DNA from: Margaritifera margaritifera
Lineage: Eukaryota > Mollusca > Bivalvia > Unionida > Margaritiferidae
Reading direction: 5' to 3'
Assembly (NCBI GenBank): GCA_029931535.1
Contig: JAQPZY010001244.1
Location: 1,226,501-1,290,500, forward strand
DNA length: 64,000 bases
Each line of letters begins with the position of its first letter. Position 1 is the stretch's first letter. Positions 49,021 to 61,400 of the stretch are shown piece by piece. A model generated the notes under the pieces. It ran no database searches, had not been told where the DNA came from, and saw only the letters and a list, made by a program, of their open reading frames with translations. The position numbers were made by a program, and so were the translations under genes.

Positions 49021-51206
49021 TGAACAGTGACTTTTAAACATTTTGCAATCTTAACTCGTTTAGAATTGAATTAGGCTAAAATAGTGAAATCTGATGTCAG
49101 AACCAACATGCCCTACTCTCCAGTTATATATGTCATACTTAATAGACATACTTGTATTTCATCTTCGCCTCCTATTGTTATTTATGCTTACGTACATATG
49201 TTAAGTTCTTCCATTCTGCTTTATTTCATCACTATGTAACCTCAGTTACAACTTTGTTACATGCCATTACTCTTGAGTCCTCCATTAGTACTTTTCTTTA
49301 AAGCACCAACGTTATTCTTGTATCAATAAAGGTGCACAATCCCAATATAGTGTTCCTGCAGTTCTAAGAAGCGCAAAGAGTTAGTTCCCTTTCCTTAGAG
49401 TGTTCAACCACAGGATCAAGTTGTTGAGTAAGACAAAGGACGTCTTGTTGTTGCAATAATTTCACCAAAAACTCATAACTAGTTTTGATTGATATGAAAA
49501 GACAAAAGGCAATGTGAAAATAACAGGGCATGAAAGCTACAAACAATTTGGTACTGGATGTAGTCTTTTAAAATTGCAAACCGGGTTTCTTTCAATCCAG
49601 CGAATTGATCATATTTACTACTTTATATTTGACTGCCGCCATGTATGATCATAGTGACATGAAACTTTCAGGTAAATTGTCCAGATTTCTTTCTTTCTTT
49701 CTTCTTTCCAGATGACAAGAATATGCCCTGAATCCACAAAGTCCGGCATCATAAGCAATTTGCGCTTAAGGTGAAAATAGCGTCCAGGAACCAGACATGT
49801 ACCATCATTTAACCTACAATGTTACCCAGACAGAATGACGAAGAAAGATATACAGATAGATAGATAAAAAGAATATTCTCTGTCATGCTGTGTCTTTATA
49901 TTGCATGGCTACTGTATAATGCAAATCTCAGTTGATAGCCGAGATAGCTCCCCCCCCCCTTCTTTGGATCCGCCCCGACTTTATTTAGAGTTCAGAATGT
50001 TCTGTTATCAGTAATAATTTTAAATCAAGACAGAAAGAATTCAGCTTGTGACACCTTTTTTTGAGTTCCCATCAAGACGGTAGTACGCTCGGAACTGGTG
50101 ACGGAACAAAATATGGGAGAGCCAGAATAAATTCACATTTCCAACAAGCAAAGTGTAGAATTTAGTTTATTATTAAACTCCACAAAATATGTTGCTGCGT
50201 ATGGGTGGTGGTGAAAGAATCTAAACTGTTAAGTCTGAAAAAGGCACAGATATTTAGAATTGTATTTCAAAGCAGGAAAAAAAGCACAGTTCTAGAGCAA
50301 AAAAAGTGCTTTGGGATCCTACTACTCGCTTGGTATGGTCTCATTGGAACAAGATTCCATGATAATGCGAACATTGTCTGACGTTTCCTCCACTGCATAT
50401 ACATGTACCAAATTACGTCATAAGCGCATCACACACCATCTTAGCGTTCATAACAGACGTCTCGACTGATATGACTTATTCTTGGTCGAAACATTCTCAA
50501 GTTTCTTTCTTCAAGAATGAACTCACAAGAGAAATTTATTTAACTGAACCTATGCATATAATTCCATTTAGGTATCATAATGCGTTTGACGTGGTTCTAT
50601 TTTTCCCAGCTTACTTTAGTGTGTGACTAAGTCCTCTGCCATTTTCCGGCGATTTCCGCTTTTTACGATGTGCAACTCCATCGAAGTATTTCTGAGATGG
50701 AATTTTGCAAACTGTTTTTCAGTGACGCTAACTTCGTGAGAAGCGAAAGTGCCATCTGGAGAGCAGTTTGGAAATTGTATAGATAAGCCACGAGGTGTTC
50801 CGATTGGGTTCCATCACTCAGTGGAGAACTCAAAATCAAGTGCGCTTAGTTTTATCTCCCACACCAGTTTGGGTGCATTAACAAAAATGATGCCGTATCT
50901 ACTTTCCCAATATAAAAAAAAATTCATGGTAATTAAAAAACCCTATTTAGATCCAAAGTGACAATAGTTTCAGGTAGCTATGAGGGAAGAAAACATGATA
51001 TTATAGTTCATTTGACCCCAGCTCCTACCCTTTCGCACGCATTCTTCTTGGCCGCAGGTCATTTTTAAGAAATTGTGACGCACACGGTGCAAACACAAGC
51101 CCATTCACTGTGTGTTAATTTAGGAGAACATTGTTTTCCAAAAAGCTCGATGCAATTTAAAATATTTGCCACCTAGGCCATTTTGGGGTTATTCTAATCG
51201 CCTTGA
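49021..51206. other. Intergenic, no gene seen
   Basis: A stretch at 49260-49335 resembles one at 33062-33130 (shared GTTATTCTTGTATC and neighbours). Short frames such as 50749-50961 have no recognisable domain. Confidence 0.35.
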
Positions 51207-51480
51207 GGGGCCCCAATTGGCCGAGTGGTCTAAGGCGCTCTCCTTTACACATCACTCACAACTCACCTCTGTCCGCATGGGTTCGAATCTTCTCGGCTCG
51301 ACCAACGTGGATATGTGAGAAAGATTTCCAATAGCTTACGTGGGTCGGCGCTTCTTTCCGGGGTCTTCCCCGGGTTCTTCCTCCACCAAATACACTGGCT
51401 GCCATGTATAACCTATCATGTGCTGAAAAATGGCGTTTAAGCCCACAAAACCGTTACAAAAATCTACTTGCCTTGAACCC
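51207..51480 (+). mobile_element. tRNA-derived SINE
   Basis: An RNA polymerase III A box (TGGCCGAGTGGTCTAAGGCG, 51218-51237) and B box (GGTTCGAATC, 51280-51289) are spaced as in a class II (Ser/Leu-type) tRNA. The acceptor arm is not paired like a real tRNA, and a tRNA-unrelated body follows (CGGGGTCTTCCCCGGGTTC, then CTTCCTCCACCAAATACACT). It ends with GCTGAAAAATGGCGTTTAAG and an A-rich tail. Such bodies are common in molluscan SINEs. It is unlikely to be a functional tRNA gene. Confidence 0.72.
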
Positions 51481-52209
51481 ACCATATCTTCTGCTACAGG
51501 TGGCTAGCTCTGCTTCCTAGCCGAAGGTTGGTATCTCAATGTGTGAATACTGTACAGTAATAAGGGGAGATGTTAATGATTCGTATAAATTTCAAGAGCA
51601 ACACAAACCTCAAATATTTCATGCACAATTATATTCTTTTCTTTAATTATTTAACATTCATAGGTGTGAAACTCAGACGATAGACCTAACTTAAGTATTT
51701 TTACGGGGCCAATTAACGAAACTATCCCCGACCGCCTTACCAGCACATGGTAGTACATATCCTAGTCTGTTTTCAGACTACAATGTCGGCTGTCCGTTTT
51801 CCAGACGGTAAGAGCCATTGGCAATTACTGAGATTAATGACAGTAAATGCATAAATATTTAATCGAACCTTGTGCGCCTGTGACCCCACGAGATAACTAT
51901 TAGTCACGTGATTGACCCCTGCATTCATGTTACTTAACGGGTCAATAAGAGGGATATTTTGTGAGGAAAGAAATTCGGGAAAACTACAAATTGTCGACTG
52001 TTTCGGATAAAATTTTCGTGGTGTTTAAATCTTAGACTCCATAACATAGTTTGGTGTCCGACATACTTATGCCCAGTTTGGGTGCAGGCCCTTTTCACAA
52101 GAAAAATCAACAACATAGCACAAAGAATTATATGGTGCAGGGCGATGAGGACAAAGAACGAATCGTCCTCAGTATTTTGAGTGAAAAATGGGCATGAACA
52201 TCGCAAGAA
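51481..52209. other. Intergenic, no gene seen
   Basis: Nothing recognisable. A minus-strand frame at 51934-52272 looks like chance. Confidence 0.35.
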
Positions 52210-53793
52210 TGAGGAAGGAAGAGGTGTAACGTTACACACTCGACAAAGCATCAGTATGCCTCGACAAGACAACAGGCCGTATATACTGCCTTATGCAAAT
52301 GATGGAAAATTGACTTCCAACGAGGGTTGTGCGAGACTTCTGCCCACAGCATCAACATGGATGCGACCTTTGTAGTAGTTCAACTCTTGACGAAATTGTG
52401 GATCGTCAAGTTCGTACAAACAAGCAAATATGGCAACAACAAGTGGTGTTGCTCAAAGAAATTACAACCTCAATGGCTTCACTTAAATCGGAGGTAGTGG
52501 ATTTAAAACGAAAGAGATTATATGAGGAGGAATTCCCAGATGAGCAATCAAGCATGCTCGTACTTATGGTGACAGAGGAATTCACGATCTCGTCGACGAC
52601 GAGTATGACACGAAGCCTTTTGACGAACTTTTCGCTGAACCAAAACCAGCATCAGATAAGTAGGATGACCATGATGTACCTGATTTTGTTCAGAAACTCG
52701 ACACTTTTTCTTTCATTTGAGGAACAGTTTGGTTATAATGTGAGTCCAGCTTTGGCAAGGGTTCTGATCAAATGGCTCAGAGACAAAGTGTCAGGTGCGA
52801 TAATGAAGTAACTAACTGACAAATATATGAGACCATACAATTGTGATCAGTTAATTTTCCCCAAAGTAAGTATAAAAAAAAAATATGGGGACAGTTAAAA
52901 CAGAACACCAAGTTCATTGACCTGAGAATGAAAAGGGTGCAAAGTGTACTGAACTCAGCAAATGTACCTGTCGTCCGTTTGATGAACCATCTTCGGCGCT
53001 ACAAAAAGAACAAGAAAGGTTTGGATATGTAATTGATCTCATCAGTGGCAACAGATGGTTTCACATTACTCCATGTCGCTAATGTAGGCTTTTATCAATG
53101 GAGAAAGGAACTCATTAAATCAGACTTGAGGCACACTTGTCAGCAGTTATTATCTGCTCAGCAAGAGGTCACAGAGTTACTATTTGGAAATGAGCTTTCC
53201 AATCAGTTCAAAACTATAAAAAAGGCATATCCCTTTTGGCACAAAGTGGCTCGACGCAGTCTTCCCCACGATGCCTACCAAAGTGGCTCACATAGAAAAC
53301 CATCAGGCACAGCCACATGCTTCAGGGAAAAAGGTAGTGAAGAACACAGGACGACCCTCCTTTAAAAGCACGAGGAACGGGTTCAAACAACAGCAGATAC
53401 AACAGACGCCGTAGATCCACAGCTGCATCCTGATGTAAAGTACATCTCTCATGCAGACTTTACATTTTCATCAAAAGCAGTTTCCCTAGGTGTGCCAACA
53501 TACAGGAGAATTTCATATCCGACACAACTGCACTTAATGTTTCAAACTGCGCAAAAATTACTTCGGACCCTTGGGCTTTGGAAACTGTGCAAGGACACAA
53601 ACTTGTGTTTATAAAGCAACCAGTACACTTTTATGTACCAAAGGTCACCGAGTTTAAAAACAGGGGACAAGATATCATAGAGTCTAAACTTTCTGTATAT
53701 AAAAAATGTTACGGTCACCATCTACATTTCCAAAATGGGATGCAGAAAGGAAGATTTAAATTTGTTAACCTGAGACGTATGACACTGGTGTAA
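52210..53793 (+). mobile_element. DIRS/Ngaro-like retrotransposon: ORF1 and start of RT (decayed)
   Basis: The plus strand reads a coiled-coil-like region (IVDRQVRTNKQIWQQQVVLL, about 52390), then VSPALARVLIKWLRDKVSGA (about 52742). After an in-frame stop and a frameshift in an A-run at about 52875 comes KIWGQLKQNTKFIDLRMKRV, QSVLNSANVPVVRLMNHLRR, then FYQWRKELIKSDLRHTCQQL and ELLFGNELSNQFK (53200). The order matches gag-like ORF1 proteins of tyrosine-recombinase retrotransposons. A further piece at 53560-53690 reads SDPWALETVQGHKLVFIKQP, the usual opening of the matching RT domain. The RT then stops and no recombinase is found. It is a truncated fossil. Confidence 0.65.
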
Positions 53794-54412
53794 AGGTATA
53801 TACATATGGCTTAGTGCATGCTACTTACGAGGGACTAATAACATTAAAGCCTGTCTACAGTCTAGGGACAACAACTTTGACTTGGAACATATATTAAATA
53901 CAGAAACTTCTACAAACTGAACGCTTTGTTGAGGCTTGTACAAACTAATCTTTTTGCATCCAGACTTATATATCCAGATATATATATATATATATATATA
54001 TCGTATAATCGTATAGCCCAGATACAGAGATCCTAGCAGTAGATGCTTTCTTTTTAAACTGGTCAGTCACACATCTTTCCTCCTTTCAGTTTCAATTCAC
54101 CAGTGCTATAGTGAAACTAGTGGACGACGTGGCGGACGCAATTTTGATTGCTCCATTGTGAAGAACACAGCCCTGTTTCTTCAAGCTGCTGACTCTAGTC
54201 TTAGTTCAGAGCTATATGTTGAAAAAGTGCCAGAATGTCCTGAACTTGCCTAGGGCTACATAAACACAGCATCCACTGCAGAACATGAGGTTAGCGTTTC
54301 ATGTGTCAATCTAAAGACGAAAGTGCTTTATGCACACAGAATTTTACACGATCGACTTTATAATTATTTACTGCTGCTACTACTACTATTACTACTCTGC
54401 TATTATTATTGC

Positions 54413-54470
<58 letters not shown>

Positions 54471-56147
54471 ATGAATGATTTCAAAAGAACCAGACTTGTT
54501 AAACTAAATCATTTTACCATTGGATTGATATTCAACTTTTGCTGACCGATGGTCAACAGTTAGTCTTAAAAATAACTTTTAAGACTAATATTGCTATTTG
54601 TGACAAGTAAATTCTCTTTCTAAAAAAAGTTGGGTGATACCTAAAAATATGGACCGCAATTTCCCATGTGAACGACCTCTGGATGCCCAAAACAAAAAGA
54701 ACATTAACTACCCTGATTACACTATTCCTAGTCAGCCTTGAGCTTGAAAAATACTTTTAATGTCATTTTTTTAGTAGAACTTGGCATCCACGTTTTATGG
54801 AATCCTAATGTGCTACTATTACTGACAGGGATGGATGCTACACTTTGGCACTTTATCGGGCAAAAGTTAAGGCCAAAGGTCAATAAGGTGCATTATTTCA
54901 GTCCCGCATTATTGGTAGTTTATTCGTTGCCTAATTAATACAGTACTTCAAGGAAGTTAATCAGATTGACCCAGGGACACTTTATTATGTTTAGAGAACA
55001 TTTAATGAAGCTTATTGGCAACAGCCGATTGGCAGAAAGCAATGTCAATGGCATAGATATTGCTCAAAATTATTGGAATTGATGAATTCAAGGGATGTGC
55101 ATCCATTATTGTGATCCATGATGTAAAATTGCAATGTATACTCTTTGATATTTAGTTGACTATAGAATTATTTGTTAGTTACTAACACGTTCAAGCTAAA
55201 AAGGCGACTGGTTCCCTAAAATATCAAAGTACTGAAAGTACTGTGTAACAGAGGCAAACAATACAGACTATGCATGTAAACGTAATAATTGCATGCTTTA
55301 TTATTGGCAGGAATATTACTTGTCCTTTAAGTAATAATAGGACATGAATTGTGTATTCGACTTGCTGTCGTCACTTTGTGTCCTAAATATGATACAAAAG
55401 AAACATATCTGAAAAGTGTGTGTGTGTGTGTGGGGGGGGGATTCTGCCCTAAAATATCGTATTTAAACAGTAATTATAAAATTTCGGTCTATTCAACTGC
55501 TCTAATGTTAAGTAAAGTGGCAAACTAATACAGAGGCTTTCTCAAAAAGCACTGTCACATTTTATCAGATCTGTTCGTCACTGTATTAGCATGCTGGCTA
55601 GGAGCATAATTGCCATCATCATCATTGCACAATGAACGAGGGAGTGCAAGACTAACCCGCCCAAAAGCATGTGTTGAGCCATACTACAGTCTCTTTCACA
55701 GATGCATAAAATAAGTTCCTAATACACAAATGGAACACCTTGCTTGTAATTCTGCCCAAACCATCTCAATGACTTAGCATTAGTTGTCATATTAACCATA
55801 CACCAACGTCACCCTGTGTATAATCTTTTTTTTTTTCTTTTTTTTTTTTTCTTCAGAATTGACTCTAGATTGACTCTAGATACATGAAATGTAGTTAATG
55901 GCAGCAAGTATAGAATTTGTTACAGCTGTCAAGATACCGTACTGGATCATTTCCAACGATACCCTTCTGTGGAATCCCAAACAGATTGACATACAAAACT
56001 TAACAAATCCCCCCTCAAAAAATGTGCCAACTTGTGTTCTTTGCTACTTTTTTCACAGCACAAGAAGGATGATATTGAATCGCATGATTCTAAGACATGA
56101 ATCTAGGAATAGTACTCCTCACAGATGGTTGCAATTTTAAAAATTAT
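53794..56147. other. Intergenic with (ATT)n tract
   Basis: A short (TA)n lies at 53978-54001, a (TTA)n/(CTA)n microsatellite at about 54370-54469, and (TG)n with a G-run at about 55418-55440. No gene seen. Confidence 0.45.
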
Positions 56148-56242
56148 ATAAGATGGAGAGAATAGCATAAGATGGAGAGAATAGCATAAGATGGAGAGAA
56201 TAGCATAAGATGGAGAGAATAGCATAAGATGGAGAGAATAGC
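56148..56242 (+). repeat. Minisatellite, 19-bp unit x 5
   Basis: Five identical units of ATAAGATGGAGAGAATAGC start at 56148, 56167, 56186, 56205 and 56224. Confidence 0.96.
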
Positions 56243-57972
56243 AATTTTCCTTTTATTCGCCGTTACTTATAATATCTAAATGTGCAAATGTAGAAAAAAA
56301 AGGGAAAACAGATTAAACAATTGCAGTTGAGTCTGTATCCCGACAAGAAAGAGGAACATTCTTTCACATATCTTCCAACAGCGTCCGGAACATGCAGGAT
56401 AATCTTTGTATTGGCATTTATGTGGATTGATGTTAAGTAACTGACATAGCATCTGTTTCAAACCGTTTTCAAAGACTCCGTAAAACCTCAGCTAGTTTCC
56501 ACTTCTTTTGTGCTGTTTCCGGCAGAAATGAACCAACATGTCATGCATCGTTCCACCTGTATCCTGGTCTCTTTCACTGATATGAACTGACTCCAAAGTT
56601 ATGGTAAAGGCATGTACAATATTTGATGATATTGTGAAACCAATCTTATGTTACAGAAATATGGGGGTATGAATATTCGCCAGAAATAATAACAATTCAG
56701 CAAAGATTTTGTAAATGATATCTTAACGTACTAAATACTGTGAATACTTATATCAGTCTCGGTGAATGTGGACGATACCCTTTGAGTACAACTTATATGT
56801 TCAGATGTGTAAAGTACTGGGCGAAAATTATACATATGCCGACTAGTAGATATCCTTTCCAATGTGATATTATTTTAAAGAAACTGGATGATGACGGCAA
56901 AAGTACATGGCCAGTAAAGTTGAACATTTGTTATTTCTCCTGGTTTTGATTATGTATGGGTAGCGCAAGAAATGGGTGACAGAAACACTTTTCTATCTAT
57001 GTTCAGACAACGTCTATTTGATTCCTCATTACAGATCTGGTCAAGTAAGATAGGCGATTCTACAAAACAATGTATATTATAGTCAGTACAAGTCATTATT
57101 GGAAATTGAGAAATATTTAACATAAGATCTACCTTTCATTTTCAGAAAAAAACACTTGCATCTTTTCGATGTTCTAAACATGATTTAATGATTGAAAGAA
57201 GAAGACACACTAAAATTGAAAAAGATCAAAGTGTTGCAAACTATGTCTTAAAGAAAATATAAAGTGTGTAGAAGATGAGTACCATTTTGTATGCATATGT
57301 GCTTCATGTACCAATTTAAGACAGAAAATATCTCGAAGAGATGTATTATATCAACCCTTCAGTGGATAAATTAACAAATCTAATGTCCAGTCAGAAAATA
57401 AGTCTAATTACAAGTGTTTCACAGTTTTTATATTTTGCTTTTAAACTATTAGATCAGCTGTTGAAAAGTATCAATATTAACATCTAAACAGGTATATTTT
57501 ACAATACTGTTTATGGCGCAATGTATATTAAACTCTATTTGATATGTTTTGTATTATGGCCGGAGGCGTAAAGTACTGAATAATCATTCTGTTATGTTTT
57601 TTTCTGTTCTGTAAAAGCATGTATTAAGAATAGTAAAGAACAGGAATTGCTTTCCTGTCCGTTTCATACGACTCTTACTGCCATCATTAGTGATACAAAT
57701 AAATTCAAAACGAAGCATATAGGCGCAGAAGTAGGATGTTACTTTCAAACTTAGACTGTATTTAAAATACACACGTTACAACAACTCTCTACCATCGACG
57801 CTAAGTAAGCGCCTCGGTTTTCTGGTGATTTACTATCCAATTTTGGATAGTATCCCTACGCTGACCAGCTCGGCGGACACGTATGTATGTTAAGAGTCTA
57901 AGAAAATAGTTTCAAACAATTTATTATGTGTCTTGATTGTAATTTGAACTAAGTAAAATTCTTTATAATGCA
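56243..57972. other. Intergenic, no gene seen
   Basis: A segment around 57690-57755 is an inverted relative of 36065-36130. A short hairpin (CTATCCAATTTTGGATAG) lies near 57833. No gene seen. Confidence 0.35.
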
Positions 57973-58476
57973 TTATTTGCAAAACGTAAAATTGCCCATG
58001 CTCATTGGAACTCTTCGGTTTGTCAAATCTTCAGTTTCGGAGGTGTGTAGTTTTCGCACGGTGGCGAACTCTTCAGTTTCGGGGGTAAGTAAATCATGCA
58101 TGTAGTCCACAATCCCATAGAGCCTAAATGTAAGTGATAGTATTGAAAAACACCCCAACTGATCATGTTTGTAACTCCACAACCACCATATTAGACGCCA
58201 TTTTGAAATAACTGTATTTGTTTTGGCCCCAGTGATGTTCGCGATGTTACCATTTTTTTTCAAGTAGAGTCCCACTCTCAGGGTGATTGTTTCTTCCATA
58301 TACAAAGAAAATGAAAACTCATAAACACCATCTACATGCACCGTTAATGTTCCGTGGTGTGTGTCATACATGTTGCCTATATTGTTAAGAACCTTGTCAA
58401 ATTCCGATACCAATGTTGTTATAGTTCTGTATGATTGTGGAGAATACGACAGTACTCGGCAAAGGACTGTAGCCAC
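57973..58476 (-). pseudogene. C1q-domain protein, damaged
   Basis: The 167-codon minus-strand frame contains most of a C1q (TNF-like jelly-roll) domain: FDKVLNNIGNMYDTHHGTLT (about residues 26-45), HVDGVYEFSFSLYMEETITL, then LRVGLYLKKNGNIANITGAK and TNTVISK. The next canonical segment, MASNMVVVELQT, is present but in another frame (about 58205-58170), one base short in an A-run. Its continuation SVGVFFNTITYI is interrupted by stops. The end of this frame (LLTPETEEFATV onward) therefore is not C1q. Bivalves carry hundreds of C1q-domain genes acting as secreted lectin-like recognition proteins. No signal peptide is visible here. It is a pseudogene, or a damaged last exon. Confidence 0.72.
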
Positions 58477-61400
58477 ATGTTACTGCGCAAAAATTGAACA
58501 TTGTCTTTTTTCCAATAGATATGAAAGAGAGAAGAAATTTATTTTATTCACGAAAAATAAAACATTAGAGTAAGTCATTTACATCGAAACATCCTCGAAT
58601 GTAAGCCATAACTTTACTATTACGTCATCACTAGCATTTAACCAAACATAAACTGCTATTTGGCTATTTCGAAGAGGTGATGGACTCAATTTTATCGCTT
58701 TGAGACTTTGACTTTGATGGTGAAGTCAGTCCTTTTAGACTGCTATTTTTATTTAACGACTAAATATTTATTACAAATGACATGTCAACATTTATCCCCA
58801 AACACAATTTGAAAACATTTGGGCAAGATGAACGATAGGATTCGAATAAACCAAATGTTTTCACCTACCGAAAACATGGATCTATCTCGATCTGGCCGGT
58901 ATGGTAAAACTATGGATACGGTGGATGAGATAGTAGTAAATAGTATCGGGCAAGGTCCTTTTGACTGTATGCACCATCTGGAATGAATGTCCACCCACTG
59001 CAATGCAATCATAAACAATAGAGCTTTGTGTTATATATGTTGTAAGCATATGTACCAGTGTTAACTAAAGATTACTTGAACTTGAACATGTATATAGTTT
59101 TATGCTCTAAGAGGACGGAGAAACTACAAATAAAATATTTGCATGACGAACCTTTCCTGATGTTATTTCACCATTTATTTTCACACGCACCCACCCTCTA
59201 ACAGTTAGAGAAAATCAGTAAAAATCTATAACTTCAACACCATTACAGACGAAGACCAAACAAAATCGTGGTAATGACAGCATTAAAGGTTTATCGCTCG
59301 AGACCCAAATATGTAAAAATTAATAGAAAAAAGTGGACCATGAAAGGACCGTTTTCCACAAAATTACTTAAACTGAGAATTGTCAAGCAGGAGCCCACGC
59401 AGAGTTGCTCCTAGTTAGACATCCACTCATAACAAATATGACCATGAACTTAATCTCAATTCCAATTGGCACAAACAAGTTCTGCACAAAACAGATGTTC
59501 CACGAGGGTCACCATGGGCGGACATACATTTATGTCACCTTTAATTAATAATGATGGAGGTATTGTGGGATACCTTATCCATACCTCTAGAATTAAAAAA
59601 CAAATTACCCCGTAGCCAATCATACGAACTGTTTAGTGCTACCTTAATATGTCCAAATTCTGTACGTTCTCCGAAAGACCGGGCATTTTTTTTAGGCAAC
59701 CAAATTCGTAATATTCCGGACCTTTCTAATCAACCGAAGTAAACAATATGACATCTTTACTTAAAGCGTAGTCATGAAATTCAAGGAGTTCCAAAAAAGG
59801 CGATAAATGAATAATGATGGAGGGTTTTTTTTCTTCTTTTTGTCTTCGTTTCTTTTCGTTGCGAGTAAATCAGTTATTCAAGATATTGAAGAACGAATTA
59901 TAAGATAACTGGCTACAAAATCGCAATATCTAGAAGAATCCTGGCAACATTTGGGTAATTCCTCAAATTCTAGAGAAGAGTCATACTTGTGTTACAAACG
60001 ATTATTTTTCCGATTCCGTAACATAATTAAATAGCGACTCTTTGTGACGAAAGCAGTTACGTCGTTTCCACTAGGATGTAAGGTATATATGTGGTTACGG
60101 GCGAGCACATTTATTTACATTTGGAACACCATGGAAAAAGCATAATATATCGCACTACTATGATAACGTATGAGGCATCTTTGAACTTGGAACAACGTTG
60201 GTCCATTCCGCTGAAGGTAATGTGACCTTGTATGGACTCAGATCACAATTATTACTTCCGGTTCAGTACCCAAGAATGTAGTCCCAGTCTATTTTTAGAG
60301 CATTTTTTCCTCTCTCATTTTGATAGTGATGCATGCATTAGATTTAGGTATTCATGGTATTGATTTAAAGGAAATTTTTTATTCTTTAGAATATGAGCAT
60401 TATGGTATGATTGACTGTGTGTATTTTGGCGACAGTGCACAGTGAGTAATGAGGCATAGTGCTGATCCGGAAGTGAAATCTGTGACCCATTGCACGTTGC
60501 TTTGTTTACAGTACAGCCTCTCAGAAGAATGCAGATTAACCTATGACAAGAACTTCACCGTGAGTTCATCTTCGAAGATACTTTACATCAACATATGATT
60601 TATTAGGATTTGTGCACAGTGGAAATTTCAGTACTGGCAAACAAATGTAGAGACTATATAGGAAAATTAATTGTGGTCTGAGGCCGTATGCCATACTGGG
60701 AACTACTTTCAGGAAATGGTATTGAAATTGATACATCAATAACAATGGTGAACACTATCCATGGTTACTCTCGTGTCTGTCACAGAATATGTGTAATGTT
60801 TAATTAGAACACATTTCTTCAAATATGATAAAAAGTATGTTTAATTTTACTCTGAAAACTTTCTTTTACAACGATTTTGCGAATACAAAAGTAGTATTCT
60901 TCCGGCTAAATTTATGCAGCGTATTCATATTCATGGACGGGGTACTAAGGTACGCTTCTTGCAAAGAGTTTACATGAATTCTATGCATATCAGTGCTTCG
61001 ACTGACATAGGAATCCCAATCTGACAAAAAGACATTACGAATGCCTTCCGCCTTGGGTTTGTAGGATTGACTGTTTATTGTCCTGGGTCAGTTGCACTCC
61101 CGTGGGAAGTTTGTGAGAAAAATTGGCAACATATTTCGTTTGAAAGCTTTTGACATAAGGAATCTAATAAACAATGTTGCCACTTTTTTTTATCTCAAAC
61201 GTAAAAGTCGAATTTGAAGGTGAACTGTAAGACCTCAAAATCAATGTAAGATCTACATATATCGCCTTATTTTTTCACAGTTTTAAGAAATTTCATAATG
61301 ATTTACATTGTTTATGATTTTTAACTTATATTTTGATCTATGTTAAATAATGAGAACCCTCCTGCAGCAAGAGAATGGTGAGTGAAGGTCAAGGCCAGTA

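Noticed and set aside
51207..51310. Functional Ser/Leu tRNA gene
   Set aside because: A and B boxes are good, but the acceptor stem does not pair and a SINE body follows directly.
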